Shown here piece by piece: positions 1-11,403 of a DNA stretch of 64,000 nt. The stretch is from Sinotaia quadrata (taxonomy: Eukaryota > Mollusca > Gastropoda > Architaenioglossa > Viviparidae): the NCBI GenBank assembly GCA_028829895.1, contig CM054177.1:49558664-49622663 (forward strand), written 5' to 3'. A program made the position numbers and the translations under genes. How positions within the stretch are numbered: position 1 is the first letter of the stretch; each line of letters starts with the position of its first letter. Under the pieces are notes generated by a model, which was given only the letters and a program-made list of their open reading frames with translations, made no database searches and was not told where the DNA came from.

Positions 1-1
1 A

Positions 2-52
2 TCAAAACTCCTAACTGTTTTGAGTCGATATGCAGCTAATTTAAGTAACACT
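2..52 (+). CDS. Possible internal exon end, unknown gene
   Basis: One frame is open from the window edge for 17 codons (reads SKLLTVLSRYAANLSNT) and stops exactly at a strong splice donor (gtaagtat from 53). The phase is 0, which would join in frame to the candidate exon at 2002-2088. The protein family is not recognised. The exon is cut by the window edge and rests only on the open frame plus the donor. Confidence 0.3.
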
Positions 53-2001
53 GTAAGTATGCTTCATTTCACAACAAATACTATATTTTTCTTTCTGTCA
101 AAAGTAAAGTGCTGTAAAGCAACTTGTTGTTGTTAAATTACAGTTGATTTGCGTGTTGCGATATGAACTTGCTAAAAGAAAAAAAAAAAGTGTTCTTTAA
201 AGCATACCATTTATGTTTTTTGCTTTTGAACCAATTAACTAACCAGTTTTATTTATAGCAAACAAACAAAAAACTATATGGTTTGTCCTTCCTACTATTT
301 AAAACTTTTGATTGCAAAGGCTGTAAAACCCCGGGATTTGAGTAGTGAAGGGGCAGGGAGGTGAAAATTACTTGTTATTATGTATGTGATGGATATGCCA
401 CTTGTTGTTAGAAGCGCTCGACGACAAACTAGCTTTTGAAAAGATCTATTAATCTAATATCCAGCCAGCTCCATATTGTAAATTTACATAATTTAAAAAG
501 AATAAGTCGAAACACGATCATTATTAAAAAATAAGTCTCCCTAGACACGTGGTAAAAATTATAATACTCTTCCGGTTCTCGCAGTCTTTAAACATTGATG
601 TTACATATTATATATTGTTTTTATTTCACTTTGAGAAAGACAGTGTTTGTGATTTTATATCTGCGAAACTAATGAAAGTGGAAGAACCTTTCTAGAAATG
701 AGCAGTGCACTTTCGGAATTGGCGCGCAATTTTAGATTTTTATAGTATGAAACATAGGCCAGCAAATAGTAAGTGGATAAGCACAATCAACGCATATCTA
801 CAGATAACCCTAAAAACCCGTCGTGAAATTATATTTTTGGTATGTACTATAGAAACAAATATTTTCATAGTTGCATATTTTTTTCTTTTATAAGTTCATA
901 GGACCAAGAGCTGCCATTAGTTTCAACCAGTTTGTTTTAAATTATAAAGTTTTTGTTGGCTCTAACGAAGCTTCGCTTCGCCTTACCGTACCTTGTCCAC
1001 GAATAATGTTGGAATCAGTTTGAAGGAAGGAAGACTAAAATAGACAGTACTACTATAGCAGCTTTTGTATAACCATTTTTCGAATGAGGGCAAAAAAAGA
1101 TATGATTGGCTACCGCATCAGGACTAAATAGGGATGCTGGGGGGGGGGGGGAGAGGGAGTATGACAATAATCTGATCATTATTGCAGTTAAGAATTACAG
1201 ATTAGAACTGTTTCGATCGCGAATTTTGGTTTTAAAAATCTTACTGATTCACAACATTAATATTTAATTACAAAATCAAATTGGCACAATATTTTAATGT
1301 AATATTAAACAAACTGGCCCAAAGAAATTATTTTTAAAACTTTGCAGGAAAATCAGATGTTATCACTGGGTCATAAACATACAGACAGAAGGAGATGGCA
1401 AGCAAGGCAAACAGATCTTATCACTAGTAAAAATGCTGGTCAGAATTCACCTAATGGATTTAAGGATCATATGTGATTAATAACAAAGGACATATAATTC
1501 ACTAGTTCATGATTTTATCTGATTTAATGTTATCTGACATCAATTTATTCTTATAAATAATAGCAGCAAAGACAGAAAACTAGCACAAACAAAAGCAATG
1601 ACTTTCTGTGGTTAGAGGAGCATATAGATATATCTTTATAAGCACTATTTGTAATAATGATTTTTCCTAAACAGATTTTTATTGCACTTTATTTTATTTC
1701 TATTTTATTCTTGTAATAGTGCTTTGTTAATTGGAATGATTGAAACTTCTAATTTTATTCTCACTGTTTGTCACGGAAAAAGGTGGAGGTAATCAGAAAA
1801 TTAATTTTTATCCTCGATTATCTCCACTTGGCCATCGCATCGACGCAACAGACGTTAGCAAGTTTCGTCTGCTAGCTAAATGACGTAATTAATTAGTGCA
1901 AAGTCAGCGCGTTTGTTTACATTTTCCATTACATAACCAGTTCCACAAATTCATCATCTTAACAACATTATTTGATTTATCTAAAATCCTCATGTTCTCA
2001 G
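53..2001. other. Non-coding stretch, possible intron
   Basis: AT-rich sequence with no convincing coding frame. It contains a G-run near 1140-1150 and, at 1821-1920, one copy of a 100-bp dispersed repeat also found at 15831-15931. If the flanking candidate exons are real, this is the intron between them. Confidence 0.4.
1821..1920 (+). repeat. Dispersed repeat B, copy 1
   Basis: This 100-bp block is nearly identical to 15831-15931, with a few substitutions and one 1-bp length difference. It begins tctccacttggccatcgc and ends gtcagcgcgtttgtttac. It has no coding frame and no obvious terminal repeats. Element type unknown. Confidence 0.8.
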
Positions 2002-2088
2002 GCTGGACCTCATGTGGAAGAGTTAGATGAAGTTTTAGCCATTGTACCTGTCACAGACTTCATGTCAATGGTGAATGCTCAGCAACAG
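2002..2088 (+). CDS. Candidate 87-nt internal exon, unknown gene
   Basis: The stretch has an acceptor (ttctcag ending at 2001), 29 sense codons and a donor (gtatct from 2089). The peptide starts AGPHVEELDEVLAIV and ends FMSMVNAQQQ. Its composition is coding-like, unlike the AT-rich flanks. Both ends are phase 0, so it could follow the exon ending at 52, and a short phase-0 terminal exon is possible at 3604-3651. I do not recognise the protein. The alternative is a relic or captured exon. Confidence 0.45.
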
Positions 2089-2897
2089 GTATCTTGAATT
2101 TAGATTTAACTCTTTAAAAAAAATATTATTTTTTTGTTGTTGCAAAAATTTCAGAAATATGATTTCATAACATTTGTTGGTATATATGAACTTTATAAGC
2201 ACCATATCATATCTTCAGAGGTAAAGTAAAAGATTTTATATTTTTATAATTTTATGTCCAAATACTTAGAAATCTTGATATGCTTATAGTGATTGAAAAT
2301 GAAGAGGAGAAAATATAGCTTTCCTAAAACAACGTTGCAGACATATATTAAACTTTAAAGAGAGGATATTTAATAGCCCATCCGCAATGATGGCAAAGTG
2401 TTGATTTTTTTTTCCACTTAAAACTGCTGTGTGAATCATATAATAGGTCATGGAGCATTATTGGCTGATCTTTTTTACTCTAGTTTTGCATTGTCACATC
2501 AAGCAACAGCAGATTTAAGTTAAAAAATGATAATTTTTTTTTATGTATTTTTTCTATTTGCATTCTCTCCTTTTTTTTTCCTTTTCTTTTTAAAAAATTC
2601 CCACCCCCATTCCACCCAAGACATACAAACTCTAGTTTTTACTGTATCACTGCATGCCATAGAGGTTTTTTTTTTTTAACAGTTATGATTTTGTTTGTCA
2701 ACTCCTTGCCTGGTCATTCATTTAGATATACATTTTATTATTATATTAAATCAGCATCTTTATTATTATAAGGAAAAACCACATCAGAATATAGTTGGTT
2801 TTTTTTTGGTTATGACACCTGAACTTTTGGTTTCGTCATTTCAAATTAGCACAGTTTCCATGGAATATATAGGTATTTTATTATCCATGTGAGTTTT
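2089..2897. other. Non-coding AT-rich stretch
   Basis: Homopolymer runs and AT-rich sequence. I see no gene; short open frames here have no coding character. Confidence 0.4.
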
Positions 2898-2899
2898 AC

Positions 2900-2961
2900 G
2901 CGCGTGTCCTGAGAAATCGGCTTCGTAAATACCGTGAAGCCAAAAAGATTGATAAACACTT
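2900..2961 (+). pseudogene. RPL19: RPL19-like exon fragment with splice donor
   Basis: Reads RVLRNRLRKYREAKKIDKHL, which matches the central region of large-subunit ribosomal protein L19, where animal proteins have a motif of the form R-x-L-R-x-L-L-R-x-Y-R-E-x-K-K-I-D-x-H. It ends at a consensus donor (gtaagtat from 2962), so the piece was copied as DNA with its intron boundary and not through mRNA. Similarity fades upstream of about 2900 without an acceptor. No other L19 exon is visible on either side. It is best read as a captured or duplicated exon fragment; a live gene is unlikely. Confidence 0.55.
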
Positions 2962-2969
2962 GTAAGTAT

Positions 2970-5130
2970 AGTGCAGATTATGCACCGTTAAGTTTCTTGT
3001 TTGAAATTAATTTTTATTTAGAAATTTATTGCGGCAGGTTTTCTTTTCAGTAGTAACATTTTGTTTGGATGCTTATTATGAACATTTGCTTGGTTATATA
3101 TTATTAATATACCTCCATTTTTGTTGTTGTTGTTATCATGTGAATAGAGATAAAGGCTTTAGAACAACAAAAAAAATGTTTGGGTGGGGAAAAACAAAAA
3201 AAAAAAAAGAAAGAAAAAAAATTGAAATGTGCTTTTTTTTTTAAAAAAAAGATATAATTTAATAATTCTTCAAAATTAAAATTAAACTACCCACCAGACC
3301 TGCCTACCCCCCACCTTAGGAAACCAGAAGATCACTGGTCCAAAACCAGAAGATTTTGAATGGAAACCAGAAGATTTTATGCGGAGTCTGGCTTTTTAAT
3401 AGAAATACCAATAATATAAAATAAATGCAAAAGAAAGAAAATAATGTTAATATTTGTAAATAAACTTACCAATAATGTAATGATTAATGCAAAGCACAAC
3501 AATTTGTCTACATTTTGTCTAGTCTCCATTCCACTGTTTATTTTAGATGAATTTTTGTCAAGCACACCAAGTGTTAGGCAGTTTTATTTAGATATTTCTT
3601 TAGACTTCATTTGAAGAAGGATCTTCACATTTCAGAATAATGGGCCATTGAAGTACCGCACCATGATTTTCACTTTTACAGAAATTCATTAAATATTTCA
3701 TAAATGGATTTTTTTAAAAATATATATTTAACTTTTTATTATCTAATGTACAAGCCACAAAAAGGAACATGTGCCTATTGAAAAATTTTAAGAAAAAAAG
3801 TTATGATTTTTTTTTTATTGTACCCATCTAAAATATATATTTTGGGAGAACATGTAGAATTTAAAAAAATAAAATTTACTTAAACCTAAAGCATATAGGC
3901 TTTCATCCATGCACAACCTTTTAATTTTATGTATGAGAAACTAGTATACCAAATTTCAGGGACATGGAATAATTACAACTTTTCAAAAGGGGTCTTAGCA
4001 TTTAGTTCAACAGAGGAAAAAAGTCATTTTGAGAAAAACACATTTAAAGTAAAATAAAGACTACAGAACTTTAAAAGTGTTCAAGTGGTTTATTTTTAAA
4101 AAAATAAATATACCCTATCCATACTACATTGGACTGCTCTTAGTCATTTAGCTCTCTCAGAATTAAATATACTAATACTATATATTACTATCCTTTACAT
4201 CCTCAGTGTACAGTCTTTTTATTTTCTAATACTACATAGAACCAGAATATTGCAAAGAAATTTTTAAAAAAATATATTTATCAATCCACATTAATAAAAT
4301 TTGGAATATATGTTGTCTTTGTTATGAGAAAGCAATACCAGTTATTAGTTTTAGAATATCTGGTTCAGATTTTAATTTATAAATGATTTAAATATATAAA
4401 ACACCTGTATTTTTCTAAATTTACATGTCCATTAGACTAGAGAAAAAACAGTGAAAGTCTTCCTGTAACATTTAAAATGTTATTAAAAAGTCATTATTCT
4501 TCAATAAGTATGCTTTGTTAATTAAGAATTGGATATGATTAATATTATTATTTTTAATGTTTTATGCATTTCTTTTGTCTTCAATGTATGTGCATTTATT
4601 ATCATGCCTTCTAAAATTCTAATAATGTGTGTACTGCGTAATCACAAAATATCAACGGCTAATTTACAAATACATGTATATATATAGGCCTATATATATT
4701 TCTAATTTTTTATTATTTTTTTTAGCAGAAATGATTAAAATAAAAAATTCGACTAAATCAAAATGTTCACAATTCCGTAAATTACTTTCAAACAAATTTG
4801 ACTCGGGATCATTTCTTTATCGCCGATGATCTTTTGTTTTAAAACTTGTGTCACTTTTTAAAAAAAATTTTTGAAGCCTTACATATTATATAAGAATAAT
4901 TACAACGGATTCTAGAAAAATGATTATTTGAACCTCAATGCGGTTTCAAACATAGGCCTACCGTTATTGAAAACGCCAATCTTTTTCCTAGCATTGCAAT
5001 ATAATTCGTCAAAGTAGCTCGCTTTGGACGGATAATTTCTGAAGAAAATTGCATAGACTGTCTTACATGTAAGTTGAATGTTATTTATTAAAGTAAATAT
5101 TTCGTAATTGTCACGCATATACTATCGGTA
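2970..5130. other. Non-coding AT-rich stretch
   Basis: Poly-A/T runs and anonymous AT-rich DNA. Dispersed repeat A lies at about 3207-3270. A possible short terminal exon lies at 3604-3651: acceptor tttctttag, then 15 codons (TSFEEGSSHFRIMGH) and a stop, phase 0. It would fit after the 2002-2088 exon but is weakly supported. Nothing else is recognised. Confidence 0.4.
3207..3270 (+). repeat. Dispersed repeat A, copy 1
   Basis: About 60 bp (core attgaaatgtgc, T-run, A-run, agatataatttaataattc) matches 15769-15830 with a few substitutions and length changes in the homopolymers. At 15.8 kb it directly abuts repeat B; here the two are 1.3 kb apart and in the opposite order. Confidence 0.65.
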
Positions 5131-5134
5131 CGTG

Positions 5135-5405
5135 GCCGCCATTTTGAAAAAGCGAACTTCGTCTATCGGTCGAACGGGCAGTAAAAACGTTATGAACCGA
5201 ATTTGCTTATCCCGCTAAGCTCTGACTTCTCATCATAAAAAATGTTTATTTCACGAGCGAAATTCTGTTTTGTCAACTAAAATTAATAACGGCCGACGAA
5301 TAAGATTCCGGAAGTGTTAGAAAAGGACTCGTATGCTGAAGAGCTCATAGCAGACGACAGAGAAGCAGTTAGAGTTACGCCGCCGTTAGCTCTATTGAAC
5401 GCACG
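5135..5405 (+). promoter_or_regulatory. Housekeeping-type promoter and orphan first exon
   Basis: A GC-richer patch upstream of the histone cluster contains a YY1-type site (gccgccattttg, 5135-5146) and an ETS-type site (ccggaagtg, 5308-5316). Both are classic elements of TATA-less housekeeping promoters. It ends at a strong splice donor (CACG|gtaagtttt, junction 5405/5406). One frame is open from 5290 to the donor (about 38 codons) but has no ATG, so this may be a 5' UTR exon or a captured coding exon. No downstream partner exon was identified; the next gene, H3, is on the other strand. Confidence 0.4.
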
Positions 5406-5676
5406 GTAAGTTTTTCGTCCTGTCATAATCGATCGTGAAAAAAAAAAATTGAAAATGAAAATGAAAGCGGAAGGTAGGCAGGTATGACCCACTCTTCTGT
5501 GGAAGAATTTAGTGCGCACAGCATAAAAGACAAAACACACCACACCACACCACACACACGTACAAGTCCAAATTTAAAATAAAATAAAAAAGTCACAACT
5601 CCGTGGAGGGAAGGGGGCCAGCAACATCGTAATCGAGATGAGTAAGAGAGATCGACATCTTCAGGAAAATAAGTGT

Positions 5677-5692
5677 GGCTCTGAAAAGAGCC
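5677..5692 (-). terminator. Histone 3' stem-loop of H3
   Basis: On the minus strand this reads ggctcttttcagagcc, a perfect match to the replication-dependent histone mRNA stem-loop (6-bp stem, 4-nt loop). It lies 78 bp past the H3 stop. The element is bound by SLBP and directs U7-dependent 3' processing in place of polyadenylation. Confidence 0.95.
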
Positions 5693-5769
5693 TAAGAGGA
5701 TTTGAGTTCGAACTGGAAGAATAAGTGACCAAAGTACTTGCCCCGATCGGTTCGGTTCGGTTTTGCACT

Positions 5770-7290
<1,521 letters not shown>

Positions 7291-7291
7291 T

Positions 7292-7307
7292 GGCTCTGAA
7301 AAGAGCC
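7292..7307 (-). terminator. Histone 3' stem-loop of H4
   Basis: Minus-strand ggctcttttcagagcc, identical to the H3 element, 40 bp past the H4 stop. It marks a replication-dependent histone mRNA 3' end. Confidence 0.95.
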
Positions 7308-7346
7308 TAAGAGTAAGAGGATGGACGTGTCAGTCAGGAATCTGTT

Positions 7347-7676
<330 letters not shown>

Positions 7677-7706
7677 CTAGAAATCACAAACGCAAACAAC
7701 GCTAGA

Positions 7707-7921
7707 ACAGCAGAGAAATGATGCAAATTTCATTTTTTCGCTTATATAGGCTCGGTGCAGGCACGTGCGGGCCTGTGAGTCGCAACTCGTTTCCCGACAA
7801 CTCGGTTGCTGATTGGACGGCCTCATGACAAATGTTGTGCACATGCGCGGAGGACATCTTTAGTTTTGCAATTCAGGACTTTGCGTGAAAAGAGATTTGG
7901 TGCTGCCAAAGTGTGGGTTGT
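7707..7921 (-). promoter_or_regulatory. H4 promoter, gene-proximal copy
   Basis: Reading toward H4, the block has a CCAAT box (7812-7816), a TATA box (ctatataag, 7741-7749) and, near the expected start, an octamer-like ATGCAAAT (plus-strand orientation, 7721-7728). The TATA lies about 85 bp before the H4 ATG. The whole 215-bp block is repeated exactly at 7922-8136. Confidence 0.8.
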
Positions 7922-8136
7922 ACAGCAGAGAAATGATGCAAATTTCATTTTTTCGCTTATATAGGCTCGGTGCAGGCACGTGCGGGCCTGTGAGTCGCAA
8001 CTCGTTTCCCGACAACTCGGTTGCTGATTGGACGGCCTCATGACAAATGTTGTGCACATGCGCGGAGGACATCTTTAGTTTTGCAATTCAGGACTTTGCG
8101 TGAAAAGAGATTTGGTGCTGCCAAAGTGTGGGTTGT
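7922..8136 (-). repeat. Exact tandem duplicate of the H4 promoter
   Basis: By eye this is base-for-base identical to 7707-7921, offset 215 bp, head to tail. It carries a second TATA (7956-7964) and a second CCAAT (8027-8031) in the same orientation. Transcription from this distal copy would run through the proximal promoter into H4. The copy contains no H4 coding sequence. Confidence 0.95.
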
Positions 8137-8388
8137 TGTTGTTAATGTGGGGAACGCTTCCGCCGCTTTCGCGTTTGGAGAGGGGGGAGAGGGAGGGGGG
8201 TGCCTTTCTGCTGCTGCGTGTGCCCCGTTGAGAAAACATGTCTGGCCGGCAAAGGCGGACTCCAAGCCCGGTGATCCGTGGGTTGAAGTCGATGTTGTTG
8301 TTCCTGGTGGTGGCGTTGATGTTGTTGTCGTTTCTGGTGTTATGGCGAGGGGTTGTCTTACAGAGCCCAGGCTAGTAACACACCAGAT

Positions 8389-9603
8389 CTATATCCAGTG
8401 TGTACATGTGCCCGGGTTGTTCGACTTCCCGACCTCCTCACTGTTGGCGTCGTTGTTGTTGTTGTGGCTGTCCCCGGTGTCCGTTGGGATGCTTGCATGT
8501 GGGTGCTGGCGGCGGCGTTGTTGTCGTGGCTGTCCCCGGTGTCCGTTGGGATTCCTGAAGGTGGGCGCTGGCGGCCAGTACAGATGGTCGAGTAGCAGTT
8601 GAATTAAATCGGCCATTGGATGGTTAAAATAACCCCAAGAGGGGTAATGTTGTTCCTGGTACTGCCAGTGTTGTTGTTGTTGCTGTCCGCGATGTTGGTG
8701 AGGTTGTTGTCGAGGGCACTGTTGTTGCCTCCGAATATGGGGTGGCGGGCGCCGTCTTTTTTTCTTTTCGCCCTGTTTTGTTGTTGTTGGTGGTGTGGGC
8801 TGGCATTCTGATGTTGATGCTGTTGTAGTTGTCGGGGTTGTTGGTGGTCGAGGCGGCGTCGCTGGTATGGGTGAGAGGGGCACGGCCTCGAGTTCCCTTG
8901 AAACCTGGTCCAGTATGTTATCAAATTCATTCGATTGTTGAGGTTCGTTCATGAGGACGTTTGTCGTTTGGATTTTTTTTTCCTTCGTCTCGATGTTCGT
9001 AGTCTGTGTATTAGCGGCTTTATGGGGTTTTTCCTTTTTCTTCTTTGTCTCTGTTTGAATTTTCTTTTCTTCACTTGTAGTCCTTTGTGTTTGTGTTTTC
9101 TTTTCTTCCGAAGCTGGAGTTGGTGTCTGGGAAAATGCCACTTTGGTGTTAATTTTTCCAGTCGAAGTCTGTGTGGCGTTTACTTTTGTGGTTGGTGGAA
9201 TTTTCCACACGATGTGCGTGTTACTTTCTTGGTCAGTGGTGTTGATGGACGTTTGTGTTTCGTTGTCAGCACATGTTGTAGATTTCTTATCCTGTATTTT
9301 GATGAGGTGCCAATTCTTGAAAATTGTATAGGCTTCACGCACGCCTACCTCACTTGCTTGTTCGAATACAAAGCGCAGTAAATACCTGTATGCTCTATTG
9401 ATTTTCTCGTTGCCTGTATTGATTTGGAGGCAGTAATGTACAAGATTTATGCGGCGGTGGGCACGCACCTCCTCATCATATACTTCTACAACTCTGGACG
9501 GGTGGTGATTTCCTACTTTGGCTTGCTCCTCCCGGTCTGTGAAAGGCAGGGTAGAAGTGTTGATGGTAGAGCGGGTGGTACGTTTTTCCATAGTAATTTC
9601 CAT
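8389..9603 (-). CDS. Unrecognised 404-aa protein with TQT repeats
   Basis: Intronless 404-codon ORF between H4 and H2A. I do not recognise the family. Residues about 25-105 look like a small folded domain: charged, with hydrophobic spacing, including VVEVYDEEV and NRAYRYLLRFVFEQ. Residues 110-215 are disordered, rich in K, T and Q, with six motifs centred on TQT or IQT (near 117, 145, 171, 183, 200 and 212). These resemble the LC8 dynein light chain binding motif. Next come a proline/threonine-rich segment, a basic patch (KKKRRRPPP near 280), Gln-rich stretches, a short aromatic motif (about 323-346) and a Gly/Asn/Gln-rich tail. Parts of the tail are encoded by imperfect DNA repeats (about 8455-8565). 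There is no histone stem-loop after the stop. It is not H1. It could be a host gene or the ORF1 of a mobile element. The start is the first ATG; a second Met is at codon 5. Confidence 0.55.
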   Translation of the reverse strand: MEITMEKRTTRSTINTSTLPFTDREEQAKVGNHHPSRVVEVYDEEVRAHRRINLVHYCLQINTGNEKINRAYRYLLRFVFEQASEVGVREAYTIFKNWHLIKIQDKKSTTCADNETQTSINTTDQESNTHIVWKIPPTTKVNATQTSTGKINTKVAFSQTPTPASEEKKTQTQRTTSEEKKIQTETKKKKEKPHKAANTQTTNIETKEKKIQTTNVLMNEPQQSNEFDNILDQVSRELEAVPLSPIPATPPRPPTTPTTTTASTSECQPTPPTTTKQGEKKKRRRPPPHIRRQQQCPRQQPHQHRGQQQQQHWQYQEQHYPSWGYFNHPMADLIQLLLDHLYWPPAPTFRNPNGHRGQPRQQRRRQHPHASIPTDTGDSHNNNNDANSEEVGKSNNPGTCTHWI

Positions 9604-10202
9604 AGTAATTTCCTGCGTGCTTCTCCGTCGGTGGTCCGATGCGAAGTGAAAATGTCCAAAGTGTGGGAGCCTTCCCCCCTCCCTTTATTTTTATTTTATT
9701 TTTTAATCTGTGCGTGTGTGATTCGATTCGTTGCAGCCAGATTAAATAGAAATTCACATTTGAGCGACGCTGACCTTGCTGCATTTGTTTCTTGACACGG
9801 TTGTAAATAACAGCAAAAAATAAAAGGAAAAGAAAATATAAATAAACATATTCTTTCTTCTTTTTTTTTTAATGTGTGTGTAAAGGAAGGATGGATAAGA
9901 CAGAAATCAGTTCTATTTCCTTTCTTTGAAATCCAGCGCAATTCAATACACACTCACACGTGACGACTATTTGACAAATTATTATTATTACTATTATCAT
10001 TATTTTTATTCTTTTATTTTTGTTTCTCTAATCAAGCATTCAGTGGATTCCAAGAAAGAAAAGAAAATAGCAAGAACAAAACAAAATGACAAGACAACTA
10101 AAAGTTTTAACCTGTGTGCGTGCGTACGTAAACCGACATCGGTAAAATAGAGAGCAAACTCGATCGTGATGAACAAGTGACCACCCTTATGGAAAATTGA
10201 GA
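9604..10202. other. Spacer between the 404-aa ORF and H2A
   Basis: AT-rich, with no supported gene. It would contain the promoter of the 404-codon ORF; A/T-rich TATA-like runs lie near 9680-9705. A 12-bp word (ccaaagtgtggg, about 9656-9667) also occurs in both H4 promoter copies, which may be chance or a shared element. Confidence 0.4.
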
Positions 10203-10218
10203 GGCCCTGAAAAGGGCC
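10203..10218 (-). terminator. Histone 3' stem-loop of H2A
   Basis: Minus-strand ggcccttttcagggcc, a perfect 6-bp stem and 4-nt loop, 62 bp past the H2A stop. It has one compensated base-pair change compared with the H3 and H4 loops. Confidence 0.95.
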
Positions 10219-10280
10219 AGTTTATTTTTTTCTTTCGCTTCGTAGTGAAGAAAACAGTTCGTTCGTTCGCTCGGGTGCTT

Positions 10281-10667
10281 CTAAGCCTTGCTACCGGGAG
10301 CTTTCTGCGACTTTTTGGGCAAAAGCACAGCCTGGATGTTAGGCAACACACCGCCCTGGGCGATGGTGACCCCAGACAGAAGTTTGTTGAGCTCCTCATC
10401 GTTGCGGATGGCCAGCTGCAAGTGACGTGGAATGATCCTAGTCTTCTTGTTGTCCCTGGCGGCATTGCCGGCCAGCTCCAAAACTTCCGCCGCTAAATAC
10501 TCCAGTACGGCAGCCAGGTACACTGGTGCGCCAGCACCAACGCGTTCAGCGTAGTTGCCTTTGCGGAGAAGACGATGGATACGCCCCACTGGGAACTGTA
10601 GTCCGGCACGGGAGGAGCGACTCTTGCTCTTTCCCTTGACCTTTCCTCCTTTTCCGCGTCCAGACAT
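10281..10667 (-). CDS. H2A: Histone H2A (canonical)
   Basis: Intronless 128-codon gene. It encodes the partner of H2B in the nucleosome dimer. The start MSGRGKGGK, the fold with [20 protein letters not shown], the acidic-patch region ([19 protein letters not shown], then NDEELNKLL) and the docking segment [12 protein letters not shown] are all canonical. The C-terminal tail (SQKAPGSKA) is a few residues longer than the usual invertebrate tail and lacks the SQ-E/D-phi motif of H2A.X. It shares a 264-bp spacer with the divergent H2B gene, which suggests coordinated S-phase expression. A stem-loop follows. Very secure. Confidence 0.98.
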   Translation of the reverse strand: MSGRGKGGKVKGKSKSRSSRAGLQFPVGRIHRLLRKGNYAERVGAGAPVYLAAVLEYLAAEVLELAGNAARDNKKTRIIPRHLQLAIRNDEELNKLLSGVTIAQGGVLPNIQAVLLPKKSQKAPGSKA

Positions 10668-10931
10668 GTTGGAGCTTTAGGCTGAGAGAACAAAATAAAC
10701 GCAACAATTTTTACAGTGGCGAGTGCGCGAGTGTAGCTTAAAAAAATTCGCGGTCGAAATCTGCCTTAAGTAGCTGCCGCAAACGTCGGCTTGCTGACGA
10801 GCTTTCAAACGGAGCGATCCCATTTTCAGCGCGCGGACTAGTCCCGAACGATAAAAGTCAAAAAACCCGGCAAAACTTTTTTTCATTTCCATTGCACTGC
10901 GCGTTATCGAAAGAAAGCCAATCTCGTCACC
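10668..10931. promoter_or_regulatory. Divergent H2A-H2B promoter spacer
   Basis: A 264-bp spacer between two histone genes transcribed outward. For H2B there is a TATA-like ataaaag at 10851-10857, about 75 bp before its ATG. For H2A only a weak AT-rich candidate is visible (around 10762-10770). The arrangement is the standard animal H2A/H2B pair. Confidence 0.75.
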
Positions 10932-11300
10932 ATGCCACCAAAAGTGAGCGCGAAAGGCGCCAAGAAGGCCGGCAAGGCCAAAGCCGTTCGTTCCGGCGAC
11001 AAGAAAAGGAAGCGAAAGCGAAAGGAGAGCTATGCCATTTACATCTACAAGGTGCTGAAGCAGGTGCACCCGGATACCGGCATCAGCAGCAAAGCCATGT
11101 CGATCATGAACAGTTTCGTCAACGACATCTTCGAGAGGATCGCTGCCGAGGCCTCGCGTCTGGCACATTACAACAAACGCTCGACCATAACCAGCCGCGA
11201 GATTCAGACGGCAGTGCGCCTGCTCCTACCGGGAGAACTTGCTAAGCATGCTGTGTCTGAAGGCACCAAGGCAGTCACCAAGTACACGAGCAGCAAGTAA
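10932..11300 (+). CDS. H2B: Histone H2B
   Basis: Intronless 122-codon gene for core histone H2B. The lysine-rich N-terminus ([17 protein letters not shown], then [11 protein letters not shown]) is of the style typical of mollusc and annelid H2B proteins. It is followed by the canonical fold ([20 protein letters not shown]) and the AVTKYTSSK end, whose lysine is the site of conserved monoubiquitylation. It is divergent from H2A, with a TATA-like box at 10851. The 3' end has a stem-loop and a purine-rich downstream element. Very secure. Confidence 0.98.
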   Translation: MPPKVSAKGAKKAGKAKAVRSGDKKRKRKRKESYAIYIYKVLKQVHPDTGISSKAMSIMNSFVNDIFERIAAEASRLAHYNKRSTITSREIQTAVRLLLPGELAKHAVSEGTKAVTKYTSSK

Positions 11301-11366
11301 ATGTGACAAGACAAGAGAGCCAGCCTCACTCAGCTTGCTTGCTTGCTTCTTCTTCTTCGATATCAC

Positions 11367-11403
11367 GGTCCTTTTCAGGACCACAACCGTTTTCCAAAGA
11401 GGA
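11367..11403 (+). terminator. H2B stem-loop and histone downstream element
   Basis: Stem-loop ggtccttttcaggacc at 11367-11382 is followed 11 bp later by a purine-rich ccaaagagga (11394-11403), the expected U7 snRNA pairing element. This is the clearest complete histone 3' processing signal of the four. Confidence 0.92.

Noticed and set aside
8021..8602. 193-codon plus-strand ORF
   Set aside because: Antisense of the repeat-rich end of the 404-codon ORF and of the H4 promoter duplicate; Val/Gly-rich low complexity from GTT repeats.
9143..9381. Plus-strand ORFs across the 404-codon gene
   Set aside because: Antisense frames rich in Phe/Leu/Val, opposite the Lys/Thr/Gln-rich protein; no independent support.
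8389..9603. 404-codon ORF as histone H1
   Set aside because: It has no winged-helix GH1 domain and lacks the Lys/Ala/Pro-rich tail of H1; it is Thr/Gln/Pro-rich with TQT motifs.
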